Assembly: GCF_030551255.1 (NCBI RefSeq)
Contig: NZ_CP130630.1
Location: 2,399,501 to 2,463,500, forward strand
Direction: 5' to 3'
DNA from: Streptomyces sp. NL15-2K
GTDB taxonomy: Bacteria; Actinomycetota; Actinomycetes; Streptomycetales; Streptomycetaceae
Length of the DNA stretch: 64,000 nt
Shown here: positions 8,859-17,537 of the stretch, in pieces
Layout of the letters: each line of letters starts with the position of its first letter
Position numbering within the stretch: the first letter of the stretch is position 1
Notes under the pieces: model-generated
What the model saw: the letters and a program-made list of their open reading frames with translations, nothing else
Told to the model about the DNA's origin: nothing
Databases searched by the model: none
Program-made: the position numbers and the translations under genes

Positions 8859-9905
8859 ATGCTGGGTTGTGTGATCCACGGTCAGGGCGACCTGCGGGCC
8901 GAGGAGTTGCCGGTGCCGACACCAGGCCCCGGGCAGGCGCTGGTCGCGGTCCGCTACGGCGGGGTCTGCGGGTCCGACCTGCACTACTGGCGGCACGGCG
9001 GGGTCGGCGACTTCCGGCTCCGGGAGCCGATGGTGCTGGGCCACGAGGTGGTGGGCACGGTCGTCTCGTACGGTGACGGCGCCTCGGGTCCGGTTCCCGG
9101 TACAGCCGTCGCGGTCCACCCGGCGACGCCCTGCGGGGTGTGCCCGGAGTGCACGGACGGGCGGCGCAACGTCTGCCGGGACACCCGCTACCTCGGCAGC
9201 GCGGCCCGCTTCCCGCACGTCCAGGGCGGGTTCGCGGCCCAAGTAGCCGTCCCGGCCGAGCAGTTGAGGCCGCTTCCGGCGGGTCTCGAACTGCGCCGGG
9301 CGGCGCTCGCCGAGCCGCTGTCGGTGGCGCTGCACGCGGTGCGGCGGGCCGGTGACCTGCGGGGCAGGCACGTCCTGGTCACCGGCGCGGGTCCCATCGG
9401 GTGTCTCGTGGTCGCGGCGGCCAAGGCGGCCGGCGCCGGGCACGTGACGGCGACGGACCTGCTCCCGGAGGCGCTGCGGTACGCCTCGGCGGCGGGCGCG
9501 GACACCGTCGTACGCGCGGATGATCCGGACGATGCCGGGTGGCCGTCCGAGGCCGATACGGCCGTGGAGGCGTCCGGGGTGGCCGCGGGCCTCGACACCT
9601 GCCTCCGGCTGGTGCGGCGCGGCGGGGTCGTCGTGCAGCTCGGGATGCTGCCGGCGGGGCAGAGCCCCTTCGCCGGGAACCTCGTGGTGAGCCGGGAGAT
9701 CGAGCTGCGGGGGGCGTTCCGCTTCGACGGGGAGTTCGACGAGGCGCTCGAACTGCTCGCCGCGGAGCCGGTGTTCGACGCACTGGTCAGCGCGGTGGTT
9801 CCGGTCCGGGAGGCGGAGTCGGCGTTCGCGCTGGCGGCGGACCGGAGCAGGTCGTGCAAGGTGCTGCTGGACTTCGGCGCGCCCGCTACCCCCGCTGCTG
9901 CGTGA
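8859..9905 (+). CDS. idnD: L-idonate 5-dehydrogenase (zinc MDR)
   Basis: Medium-chain zinc alcohol dehydrogenase of about 348 residues. It shows CGSDLHYW (catalytic zinc Cys), GHEVVG, the structural zinc cysteines in CGVCPECTDGRRNVC, and the Rossmann motif GAGPIG. It oxidises L-idonate to 5-ketogluconate, which idnO and gntK then turn into 6-phosphogluconate. ATG 8859 is preceded by GGGGAG; a GTG is adjacent at 8856. Its last 20 bases overlap the convergent sensor-kinase gene. Confidence 0.88.
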   Translation: MLGCVIHGQGDLRAEELPVPTPGPGQALVAVRYGGVCGSDLHYWRHGGVGDFRLREPMVLGHEVVGTVVSYGDGASGPVPGTAVAVHPATPCGVCPECTDGRRNVCRDTRYLGSAARFPHVQGGFAAQVAVPAEQLRPLPAGLELRRAALAEPLSVALHAVRRAGDLRGRHVLVTGAGPIGCLVVAAAKAAGAGHVTATDLLPEALRYASAAGADTVVRADDPDDAGWPSEADTAVEASGVAAGLDTCLRLVRRGGVVVQLGMLPAGQSPFAGNLVVSREIELRGAFRFDGEFDEALELLAAEPVFDALVSAVVPVREAESAFALAADRSRSCKVLLDFGAPATPAAA

Positions 9906-11889
9906 ACAACGCCGACGCGGGGGCCAGTGCCCGGCCGCCGTCCTGGCCGGCGGACCGCGTGGCGTCGTGCGCCGGCGTGTCGTCCCGTATCAGGTTCTCG
10001 GGGATGAGGACGGCCGCTGTGGCCCCGCCGCTCGCCGAGGAACGCAGTTCGACGCGCAGGCCCTGCCGGCCGGCGATGCGGTTGACCACGAAGAATCCGA
10101 TCTGCCGGGCGTCGAGCAGGTCGACCCTGTCGGACTGGATCTTGCGGTTGGCCTCGGCCATCGCCTCCTCGTCCATGCCGAAGCCGCTGTCCTCGATCTC
10201 GATGAGGAGGCCCTCGCGCAGCCGGGCGGCCCGCAGCTGGACACGGGAGCTGGGCGGTGAGAAGGAGGCGGCGTTCTCGACGAGTTCGGCGAGCAGGTGG
10301 ATGACGTCGGCGACGGAGCCGCCGTTGAGGGAGGCGCTCGGTACGGCCCAGATCTGGACCCGGCCCGGCTGCTCGATCTCGGCGACGGCGCCCCGCAGGA
10401 CGTCCAGCAGCGGGATGGGGTCGCGCCAGCCGCGTCCGGGCGCGATGCCGGACAGGATGAGAAGGCTCTCGGAGTGGCGGCGCATCCGGGTGGCAAGGTA
10501 GTCGACCCCGTACAGCTCGTGCAGCTCGGCGGGGTCACGCGGGCGTTGCTCCAGTTGGTGGAGCAGGTCGAGCTGGCGGTGCAGCAGCGCCTGGCTGCGA
10601 CGGGCGAGGCTGACGTACACCCCCGAGATGCCGCTGAGCAGTTCGGCGCGATCGGAGGCGGCCTTGAGCGCGGCCCGCTGCACGGCGGTGAGCGCGGTGC
10701 CCACCTGGGCGAGTTCGTCGCCGACGAGGCGGCGCATCGGGGCCTCCGCGTCGATGTCCACGCCCTGCCCGGCGTGCAGTCGGCGCATGGCCTGCGGCAG
10801 CCGGCGCCCGGCGACTTCGAGGGCGTCGTTGCGCAGATCGAGGAGTTCGACGATGAGCCCGCGGCCGACGACCACGGACACGAGCAGCGACAGCAGCACG
10901 CCCACCAGGCCGAGGACGACGGCGATGCCGGAGGCTCCCAGCGTGTCCGAGCCGAACGGGTCCGCCTTGGCCGTGGCTCCCGTGCCGGCGTCCGACTCGG
11001 CCTCGGCGAGCCCCTTCAGCACGGTGTCGGTGGCCTTGTCCCAGTCCCCGAGGAGGCCCGCGGAGACGGCCGAGGTGCCGGGCCCGGCATCGCGCACCCG
11101 GTCCTCGACGGCCGCGAGCGTCTCGTAACCGCCGCTTTGCAGCACCGCGTCGTAGGCCGGCCGGTGCACCGGCTTCAGGTCGGCGACCGCGGGCTTCAGC
11201 AGCTCCCGTTGGGTGGCGACGGCGCCGACGAACAGCGTGTACTGCTCCGTGGTGAGTTTCCCTGCCCCGCTCCCCGCGGCGAGAAGGGCCTGTTCCTGAG
11301 CTACGGCCTCCCGGACGCGGGCGAGTTCGAGGACGACCCGTGCCTCGGAGGCGGCGTCGGTGCCGTTCTCGCCGGTGAGCGCCCCGGTGACGGCGAAGGC
11401 GTGCTCGATGACCGTCGAGTACGCCGTGAACGCCTCCTGGGCGGTGCCCGTCGTGTCGGTCTGCGCGCGGAGCGCCCGGAGTCCGCGTGCGTCGGCCTCC
11501 AGGCGGTCGATGCGGGCGGGCAGTCCGGCGTCGAGGAGTTCGGCGTCCGCGGTGGCGGTGTTGGCGCCGTCGCGGAAGGCGGTGGCGGCCTTGTCGGTGG
11601 ACTTGCCCGCTGCCTTGAGAGCGTCGAGGTCGGCCGTGTTCGGCGCGGCGGCGTGGCGCGTGGCAGCGGTCCGTTCGGTCTGCAGTGCGGTGACGAACTC
11701 GTCGACCGGGGCGAGGAGTTCGGCGTTGACGTCCTTGACCCGCTGGGTGTCGCCGATGTTGGAGGCCGTGGTCACCGCGGCGAAGCCCCACAGCGCCATG
11801 AGGGACACGATGGGCAGCATGAGCAGGGCGACGATCTTGGCCCGGACCGATCTGGGGCGCAGCCGTGCCATGACAGGGGGGACACGCAT
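9886..11889 (-). CDS. Sensor histidine kinase with nitrate/sulfonate-sensing (NIT) domain
   Basis: A 667-residue membrane kinase. TM1 is at about 18-40, a large extracellular helical NIT region at about 45-305, TM2 at about 315-345, then a HAMP-like linker, a dimerisation helix (MRRHSESLLILSG) and a HATPase domain (N box ELVENAASFSPP, G1 EDSGFGM). The architecture matches the CvnA-like kinases of Streptomyces. However, no roadblock, DUF742 or GTPase genes of a conservon follow, and no response regulator is adjacent. It is probably cotranscribed with the MHYT gene 49 bases upstream. Confidence 0.85.
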   Translation of the reverse strand: MRVPPVMARLRPRSVRAKIVALLMLPIVSLMALWGFAAVTTASNIGDTQRVKDVNAELLAPVDEFVTALQTERTAATRHAAAPNTADLDALKAAGKSTDKAATAFRDGANTATADAELLDAGLPARIDRLEADARGLRALRAQTDTTGTAQEAFTAYSTVIEHAFAVTGALTGENGTDAASEARVVLELARVREAVAQEQALLAAGSGAGKLTTEQYTLFVGAVATQRELLKPAVADLKPVHRPAYDAVLQSGGYETLAAVEDRVRDAGPGTSAVSAGLLGDWDKATDTVLKGLAEAESDAGTGATAKADPFGSDTLGASGIAVVLGLVGVLLSLLVSVVVGRGLIVELLDLRNDALEVAGRRLPQAMRRLHAGQGVDIDAEAPMRRLVGDELAQVGTALTAVQRAALKAASDRAELLSGISGVYVSLARRSQALLHRQLDLLHQLEQRPRDPAELHELYGVDYLATRMRRHSESLLILSGIAPGRGWRDPIPLLDVLRGAVAEIEQPGRVQIWAVPSASLNGGSVADVIHLLAELVENAASFSPPSSRVQLRAARLREGLLIEIEDSGFGMDEEAMAEANRKIQSDRVDLLDARQIGFFVVNRIAGRQGLRVELRSSASGGATAAVLIPENLIRDDTPAHDATRSAGQDGGRALAPASALFTQQRG

Positions 11890-11938
11890 GGGATACCTCT
11901 TCGAGGGTGTGTGCGTCGCGGCTCTGCGGGCCTACGGC

Positions 11939-12760
11939 TCAGGCGGTCGCGGTGGTGCCGGTAGCGGGCGCGGTGGCGGTGGCGGTGGCGGTGGAGAGCT
12001 CGACCTCGCGCAACAGTTCGGTGGCGACGGACTCGGCGCGCTTGCCGGTCGGAGAGAGCGCGACGTACGCCGAGGTGAGGAAGAGGAACGAGCCGAGCAG
12101 CACGGCGAGCGGGAAGAGGAACTCGGTGGCCGTGGCTCCGGGCAGCTCCGCGCTGCTGGGCGCGAGCCTGACGTCGACGGCGTACATGGCGGTGTAGTGC
12201 ATGCTGCTGACCGCGAGCCCCATGACGAGCGCGGCGACGGCGGTGAGGACGGGGCCGCGCACGATGAGGGTGAGGATGAGCGCGGCCGTCGCGGCGACGA
12301 CGGCGATCGCGACGGAGGCGAAGACGAGGAACGGGTCGTAGCCGACGGTGCCGTGCAGGTTGAGCGCGGCCATGCCGGTGTAGTGCATGGCGGCGACGCC
12401 CAGTCCGGTGCCGAGCCCGCCGAGCACCACCGACGTCACGCGCGAGCGTCCGTACCCGGCGGTGAAGACGCCGGCGCTGACCACGGCGATGGCGATGACG
12501 AGGCTGAGGACGGTGAGCGGGACGTCGTAGCGGATGGGGGTGCCCTCGACGCCGAAGCCCATCATCGCGACGAAGTGCATGGTCCAGATGCCGGAGCCGA
12601 TCGCGAACGAGGCCAGCAGCAGCCAGTTCCGTTTCGAGGCGCCGTCGGCCTCGAGGGCCCTGACGGTGCACCGCAGGCCGAGCGCCGAGCCGACGCAGGC
12701 CATGACGTAGGACAGGACGGGCGTGACCCATCCGGCGCTGAAGTGGTCCATGTGTCCCAT
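11939..12760 (-). CDS. MHYT-domain integral membrane sensor
   Basis: A 273-residue protein with about seven membrane helices and three recognisable MHYT-type repeats (MHFVAMMGFG, MHYTGMAALN, MHYTAMYAVD) whose Met/His residues are thought to bind copper and sense O2, CO or NO. No GGDEF or kinase output domain is attached, so output may go through the adjacent sensor kinase. The C-terminus ends in a Thr/Ala tail coded by a GGTGGC hexamer run (11968-11993). ATG 12751 is an alternative start. Confidence 0.87.
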   Translation of the reverse strand: MGHMDHFSAGWVTPVLSYVMACVGSALGLRCTVRALEADGASKRNWLLLASFAIGSGIWTMHFVAMMGFGVEGTPIRYDVPLTVLSLVIAIAVVSAGVFTAGYGRSRVTSVVLGGLGTGLGVAAMHYTGMAALNLHGTVGYDPFLVFASVAIAVVAATAALILTLIVRGPVLTAVAALVMGLAVSSMHYTAMYAVDVRLAPSSAELPGATATEFLFPLAVLLGSFLFLTSAYVALSPTGKRAESVATELLREVELSTATATATAPATGTTATA

Positions 12761-13053
12761 GGAAAACCCCTCTCGCCCGCCGGGCGGACAGCACAGCGCG
12801 CACGGTGATACCGCCGGCGACAGAGGCCCGGGGGGACGAGATCAAGCCACCGCTTGCCGGAGGACGGTGAGGATTAAAGTACTGCGGTGTGGGTTACAGC
12901 CCCGTTTGCACGCAAGTGCTTCACATTCCCCTTGCTTTGCCCGTACTTTCACGGCCGCTCGGGCAGCGGGACATCCCAGGACGGCAGGGCTCCGTACATC
13001 TCGGGCATGGCCGAAAGGTGCTCTGGGAAGGCGGTCCATGAGCTGCGCTCACG

Positions 13054-13258
13054 CTAGGGGGTGTTTTGAAAGTCCCGTGCGGTGCCCGCGGTGTCCGGTG
13101 CGTGCCCTCGGCGTGCCGGACGAAGGCCCTCGATGGGGGTCCCCCCGCTCGAGCGAAGCCGAGAGTGGGGGAGGAGCTACTTGGGCCTTTGGCCGGTGCG
13201 GCGAGGGTGCGTGCCGGGCGCCGCGGGTGCTGTGCGGGACTTTCAAAACACCCCCTAG
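13054..13258. mobile_element. MITE-like element with 24-bp terminal inverted repeats and CTAG ends
   Basis: About 205 bp bounded by perfect 24-bp inverted repeats (13054-13077 and 13235-13258) whose core is GGGGTGTTTTGAAAGTCC. Both ends begin with CTAG, which is itself palindromic and could be a target duplication as made by IS5/IS427-type transposases. No transposase is encoded. A copy of the ~41-bp palindromic repeat (13134-13174) is nested inside. The right end supplies the stop codon of the neighbouring cytochrome gene. Confidence 0.8.
13134..13174. repeat. ~41-bp palindromic repeat nested in the MITE
   Basis: TGGGGGTCCCCCC, then the middle GCTCGAGCGAAGCCGAGAGT, then GGGGGAGG. The middle is almost identical, inverted, to the copy at 50102-50142 inside the acyl-CoA dehydrogenase. 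Confidence 0.8.
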
Positions 13259-13878
13259 GGGCGCCACAGCGGATGCTCCTGCTCCGCCCACTCCCGGCTC
13301 ACTTTTCCGGTACGCAGCCCCCGGCGTGCCTCCGGGTCGGCGAGGGCCATGCCGATGTGGCCGGCCAGCACGATGCCGATGGTCAGCGCGAGCCAGTCGT
13401 GGACGAAGGTCGCGCTGGTGCGCCAGACCAGCGGGGTGAGGTGGGTGAACCACATCAGCAGGCCCGTGCCCAGCATGACCAGCGTCGCCCCGGCGATCCA
13501 GGCCGCGTAGACCTTCTGCCCGGCGTTGAACTTGCCCGCCGGGCGGGACGCGGGCCGTCTGTCGCGGCGCAGGGCGGCGCGCAGCCAGACGCGGTCGTGC
13601 GGGCCGAAGCGGTTCAGGAAGCGCAGGTCGCGACGGAACGCGCGGGAGGCGAGACCCACCAGGACGGGCACGGGCAGGGCGAGTCCGGCCCACTCGTGGA
13701 CGCGGACCACGAGTTCGCGGCGGCCGACGAGTTCGGCGAGCTGCGGGACGTACAGGCAGGCCGCCGTCACCACGCACACGCCCATCAGCGCGGCGGTGGT
13801 GCGGTGCACCCACCGCTCGGCGCGGCTGAAGCGCGGCAGCCTCGCCGCGTCGGACGGGGCGTCAAGTCGTAGGCTCAT
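13255..13878 (-). CDS. Cytochrome b561/formate-dehydrogenase-gamma-like membrane protein
   Basis: A 207-residue four-helix membrane protein with His residues placed as haem b ligands (RWVHRT near 26, RVHEWAG near 61, FVHDWLAL and LAGHIGMAL in the last helices). It overlaps the upstream molybdopterin oxidoreductase by 17 bases, so the two are translationally coupled and probably form one electron-transfer unit exchanging electrons with quinol. Its TAG stop lies inside the terminal CTAG of the MITE. Confidence 0.82.
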   Translation of the reverse strand: MSLRLDAPSDAARLPRFSRAERWVHRTTAALMGVCVVTAACLYVPQLAELVGRRELVVRVHEWAGLALPVPVLVGLASRAFRRDLRFLNRFGPHDRVWLRAALRRDRRPASRPAGKFNAGQKVYAAWIAGATLVMLGTGLLMWFTHLTPLVWRTSATFVHDWLALTIGIVLAGHIGMALADPEARRGLRTGKVSREWAEQEHPLWRP

Positions 13879-14587
13879 CGTCCCGCCCGTTCGAACGGCC
13901 GACCCAGGCGTCGATGTCGTAGCCCCGTTCCTCCCAGTAGCCCGGCTTCACGTCCTCGGTGACGGTGATGCCGGAGAGCCACTTGGCGGACTTGTAGAAG
14001 TACATGGGCGCCACGTAGAGGCGGACCGGGCCGCCGTGGGAGTGGCCGAGGTCCTTGTCCTGCATGCGCAGCGCGACCAGGACGTCCGCGCGGCGGGCCT
14101 GGTCGAGGGTGAGGCTCTCGCTGTACGCGCCGTCGAAGCAGGTGAAGCGCACGGCCCCGGCCTTCGCCCGCACCCCGGCGGCGTCGAGCAGCCGGGACAG
14201 CCGCACCCCTTCGAAGGGCGTGTCGGGGACCCGCCAACCGGTGACGCACTGGACGTCCTTGACCATCCGGGTCTGCGGCAGGGCGCGCAGGTCGGCCAGT
14301 GTGTAGGTGCGCGGGCGGTCGACGAGGCCGTCCACGGTGAGGCGGTAGGTCTCGGCGTTCTTGTGGGGCACGGAGGACGTGACCGAGTAGTAGCGGAAGC
14401 CGCCGCCGTTAGGGAGCAGGCCCGTCAGGCCGGTCGGGTCCTTGTCGGCGGCGCTGCCCAGGAAGGCCTCCAGGCCGCGTTGCAGGGTGGGCGCGGCGAC
14501 CACGCCGAGCGCGCCCAGGCCGAGGGTGCCGAGGACGACGCGGCGGCCGACGGGTGCGCCACGTTCCTCGGGCTGTTCGGAGTTCAC
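13862..14587 (-). CDS. Molybdopterin-dependent oxidoreductase (SUOX/MsrP-like)
   Basis: A 241-residue enzyme with the sulfite-oxidase fold. Cys114 in DVQCVTGW is the expected Mo ligand, followed by FEGVRLSRLL. The N-terminus has RR then a hydrophobic stretch (about 15-32), consistent with Tat export and an extracytoplasmic location. Together with the overlapping cytochrome b gene it resembles MsrP/MsrQ-like pairs that repair oxidised residues, or a small sulfite or nitrate-type reductase; the substrate is unknown. GTG start. Confidence 0.85.
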   Translation of the reverse strand: MNSEQPEERGAPVGRRVVLGTLGLGALGVVAAPTLQRGLEAFLGSAADKDPTGLTGLLPNGGGFRYYSVTSSVPHKNAETYRLTVDGLVDRPRTYTLADLRALPQTRMVKDVQCVTGWRVPDTPFEGVRLSRLLDAAGVRAKAGAVRFTCFDGAYSESLTLDQARRADVLVALRMQDKDLGHSHGGPVRLYVAPMYFYKSAKWLSGITVTEDVKPGYWEERGYDIDAWVGRSNGRDDEPTT

Positions 14588-14596
14588 GGGTTCATT

Positions 14597-14640
14597 CGAA
14601 CACCCGCGGCCCGGGGCGGACCAGGGGTCGCGGGTGCTCG
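14597..14640 (-). terminator. Hairpin between APC permease and oxidoreductase genes
   Basis: Arms CGAACACCCGCG (14597-14608) and CGCGGGTGCTCG (14629-14640) pair with one mismatch around a 20-base loop. It lies 41 bases after the permease stop, so it probably ends that transcript. Confidence 0.5.
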
Positions 14641-14680
14641 TCAGGGTTCCGTAATCACTTCTTACGCGGCTGAGAGGTCG

Positions 14681-16222
14681 TTACGACGCCTTCTCCGCGG
14701 CTTTCTCCAGCTGGAACGCCTCGTTGCCGAGACCGATGCGGGCGTGGGCCTCGGGACGGCGGGCGCGCAGGATCAGGCCCTGCACCAGGCCGATCGCCAC
14801 GGCGAGCCCGATGATGCCGGGCAGTATCCAGCTGAGCGACGAGTCGGGGCCGGCGCCGACCAGGACGTCGAAGTCCTTGACGGTGTAGCCGGCGATCACG
14901 AGCAGGGCGATGCCGGCCAGGGCGGAGGTGAGCAGCCGCCAGGCCTGGGCGGCCGCGGCGCCGCGGCGGACGAAGAACACGATGACCGACAGGCTGGCCG
15001 CCGCCATCAGCACGATCACGCCGAGGGCACCGATGTTGCCGAACCAGGTGAACAGGTGCAGGACGGGCTCGGTGGGATCGCCCGCCGGCTTGTCGTCGGC
15101 GACCGCGAAGGCGGCGACGACGACCACGGCCACGGCGGTCTGCAGCAGCGAACCGGTGCCGGGAGCGCCGCTCGTGCTGTTGGTGCGGCCGAAGGCGGCG
15201 GGCAGCAGTCCCTCGCGGCCCATGGCGAAGGCGTACCGGGCCACGACGTTGTGGAAGCTGAGCAGGGCCGCGAACATGCCGGTCACGAACAGGACGTGCA
15301 GCACGTCCGTGAAGGTGCCGCCGAGCCGGGACTCGGTGAGGGAGAACAGCAGTCCGGCGCTCTGCTTCTGTGCCTCGCCGACGATGGCGGCGGGGCCGGT
15401 GGCGACGGTGAGGGCCCAGCTGCTGAGCGCGAAGAAGACGGCGACCCCGCCGACCGCGAGGAACATCACGCGGGGCACCAGGATGTGCGGGCGGCTGGTC
15501 TCCTCGGCGTACACGGGCGCCTGCTCGAAGCCGAGGAACGCCGCGATGCAGAAGCACAGGGCGGTGCCGACGCCGGCGCCGCTGAGGGTGTCCGGGTTGA
15601 AGGCGTGCAGCGACAGACCCTGAGCGCCGGGATCGGCGACGGCCGCGATGTCGAAGATGACGACCAGGGCCACCTCGACGATCAGCAGGACGCCGAGCAC
15701 GCGCGCGTTGACGTCGATCTTCAGCCAGCCCAGCGCGCCGACGACGAGCGCGGCCGCCAGCGCGGGTATCCACCAGGCGACCTCCAGGTCGGCATAGGTG
15801 GCGAAGAGGCCGGAGACCTCGAAGCCGAAGATGCCGTAGATGCCGACCTGGAGGGCGTTGTAGGCGACGAGGGCGACCAGGGCCGCGCTCGCCCCCGCCG
15901 TACCGCCGAGGCCGCGGGAGATGTACGCGTAGAAGGCGCCCGCGTTGTGGACGTGCCGGCTCATCTCCGCGTAGCCGACGCCGAAGAGGACCAGGACCAC
16001 GCCGAGGAGGACGAAGAGGAGCGGCTGTCCGACGATGCCCATTACCGCGAATGTGGTGGGCATGACACCAGCGACGACCATGAGGGGGGCGGTCGCCGCG
16101 AGGACGGAGAGCAGCAGGCCGCCGGTGCCCAGGCGGTCGGCCCGCAGCGCCCGCTCCTGCCCTTTGAAGGTGCTGATGCCGTCGGCCGTTGATGTGCTCG
16201 TGCTCGAACTGCCCGTGGTCAT
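14681..16222 (-). CDS. APC-family amino acid/polyamine permease
   Basis: A 513-residue transporter with about 12-14 membrane helices. The N-terminal region carries the APC-type glycine-rich unwound helix (GTGGLLLSVLAATAPL) and the GAFYAYISRGLGG motif, typical of the actinobacterial APC amino acid permease branch. The first 25 residues are Ser/Thr rich and cytoplasmic. A C-terminal cytosolic tail follows the last helix. The substrate cannot be assigned. The TPR-like gene ends 57 bases upstream on the same strand. Confidence 0.87.
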   Translation of the reverse strand: MTTGSSSTSTSTADGISTFKGQERALRADRLGTGGLLLSVLAATAPLMVVAGVMPTTFAVMGIVGQPLLFVLLGVVLVLFGVGYAEMSRHVHNAGAFYAYISRGLGGTAGASAALVALVAYNALQVGIYGIFGFEVSGLFATYADLEVAWWIPALAAALVVGALGWLKIDVNARVLGVLLIVEVALVVIFDIAAVADPGAQGLSLHAFNPDTLSGAGVGTALCFCIAAFLGFEQAPVYAEETSRPHILVPRVMFLAVGGVAVFFALSSWALTVATGPAAIVGEAQKQSAGLLFSLTESRLGGTFTDVLHVLFVTGMFAALLSFHNVVARYAFAMGREGLLPAAFGRTNSTSGAPGTGSLLQTAVAVVVVAAFAVADDKPAGDPTEPVLHLFTWFGNIGALGVIVLMAAASLSVIVFFVRRGAAAAQAWRLLTSALAGIALLVIAGYTVKDFDVLVGAGPDSSLSWILPGIIGLAVAIGLVQGLILRARRPEAHARIGLGNEAFQLEKAAEKAS

Positions 16223-16279
16223 CGGGAGACCGTCCTTCGTTCGGAATCGGGGTGTGGGGTCGGGGCTGTGTCGGGGAGG

Positions 16280-17230
16280 TCAGACCATGCCGAGCGCGCT
16301 GTCGCGAGCGGCACGGAAGGCGGGGTACGGATCGCGGTCCGGGTACGACCACGGCGCCGGGGTGGCGTGTTCGCCGATGCGGTGGAACAGGGCGGCGGCC
16401 TCGGCGCCCCGGTCCTCGCAGATCTTGGCGTGGGCCAGGAAGTTGAGATCGACCAGCCGCCGGGGGTGGCCCTCGTGCTCCCACTCCAGCCACCAGTCGA
16501 ACGCGGCCTTCATCACCTGCCGGGCCCGGCGTCCGGTCCAGTGCTCGGAGGCGGCCGGATCGGGGGGCGCGTGTCCGGTGGCGGCCAGCACGCGGTAGCG
16601 CTCGGCGTGGGCGACGACCGGGAGGATCGCGAGCGGGGAGTCGGCGGGGGCCTGTTCGGCGGCCCAGGCGGCGAAGTCGTAGACCTCGTGGAGGGGATCG
16701 GGGCCGGCGTCGGCGCGGCGCTCGGCGAGGCGGGCGACCATCAGGTGATGGGCGTGGTGGTGATCGGCGTACCGCGCGCGGACTTCGCCGAAGAGCCGGA
16801 CGACCTCCTCCCCGGCGCCCAGGCGGCGCTCGAGCATGAGCAGGCCGAGCCAGGGCGTGGGGTCGGCGGGCGCCAGGGCAGCGGCGGCCCGGCAGGCCTC
16901 CCGGGCCCGGACCGGCGTCTCCTTGCCGCGCAGGGCGCGCCGGACCTGGGCGAGGGCGAGCAGGACGGCGGCGTCGGCGGAGTCGGGCTCGGCGAGCAGC
17001 CAGTCGCGGGCCCAGGCGGCGCTGTAGGGCTCCCGGGCCAGGACGGTGACCCGGTGTCCTCGGCGGTCCCAGTCGTCGCCGGTGCGGGCGAGCAGCGTGC
17101 GGGCGGCCTGCCACCGCCCCTGGGCCAGCGCGGCGCGCGCGGCGACGAGTTCGGCGTCGTCGAGGGCGGCGTCGAGCGTTCGGCGGGCGTGCTTGCGGCC
17201 GCGCCCGAAGGGTGGCGGGGGTGGGGACAC
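16280..17230 (-). CDS. Conserved TPR-like hypothetical protein
   Basis: Soluble, helix-rich protein of about 316 residues with repeated Ala/Leu-rich helical pairs (ARAALAQGRW, AVLLALAQVRRAL, PTPWLGLLMLERRL) that look like tetratricopeptide-type repeats, plus a C-terminal segment rich in Trp and His (WWLEWEHEGHPRR). GTG 17230 is chosen because GAGGAAG sits 8 bases upstream; the frame is open to 17353, but that part is basic and not protein-like. Function unknown; it may be cotranscribed with the downstream APC permease. Confidence 0.75.
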   Translation of the reverse strand: MSPPPPPFGRGRKHARRTLDAALDDAELVAARAALAQGRWQAARTLLARTGDDWDRRGHRVTVLAREPYSAAWARDWLLAEPDSADAAVLLALAQVRRALRGKETPVRAREACRAAAALAPADPTPWLGLLMLERRLGAGEEVVRLFGEVRARYADHHHAHHLMVARLAERRADAGPDPLHEVYDFAAWAAEQAPADSPLAILPVVAHAERYRVLAATGHAPPDPAASEHWTGRRARQVMKAAFDWWLEWEHEGHPRRLVDLNFLAHAKICEDRGAEAAALFHRIGEHATPAPWSYPDRDPYPAFRAARDSALGMV

Positions 17231-17537
17231 CGCGGGGACTTCCTCACACGCTCTTTTCCGGCTCGTTCGCCTTCGGGGCGCTCCCGGCCCGAGCTTCGGT
17301 CTGGACTTTTCTTTTCGCCATCGGTTGATCACGCACAGCCAACCCCCAGCCAACGCTTTCCGTCAAGGCCTCTCCGGGCGTTACACGCGTCAACCTCCTT
17401 GAGCCGGTGGGCACTTGTGTGACACTGCGGGAACACGCACCCAGGCCCCTGTGGCGTACGCCATGGCGCGCCCCACCCCCGTCCCGCACGATGATGGCTC
17501 TCCCGCGGCCCGACCGGATGATCTCGAGGTACACAGC
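17231..17537. other. Divergent intergenic region, 307 bases
   Basis: Lies between the TPR-like gene (minus) and the DMT transporter (plus) and must hold both promoters. No convincing -10/-35 pair, operator palindrome or RNA structure was recognised by eye. Confidence 0.5.

Noticed and set aside
9886..9905. Frameshift or misassembly at the idnD/sensor kinase overlap
   Set aside because: Both C-termini look complete; a 20-base convergent overlap is normal.
10297..11964. 555-codon plus-strand frame opposite the sensor kinase
   Set aside because: No recognisable motif; the minus-strand kinase has clear TM, HATPase and correct codon bias.
12842..13039. 65-codon minus-strand frame in the MHYT upstream region
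   Set aside because: Composition not protein-like and no ribosome binding site; better read as promoter region.
13526..16192. 888-codon plus-strand open frame opposite the oxidoreductase and APC permease
   Set aside because: Reads Gly/Arg/Asp-rich nonsense without hydrophobic core; typical antisense shadow of high-GC genes.
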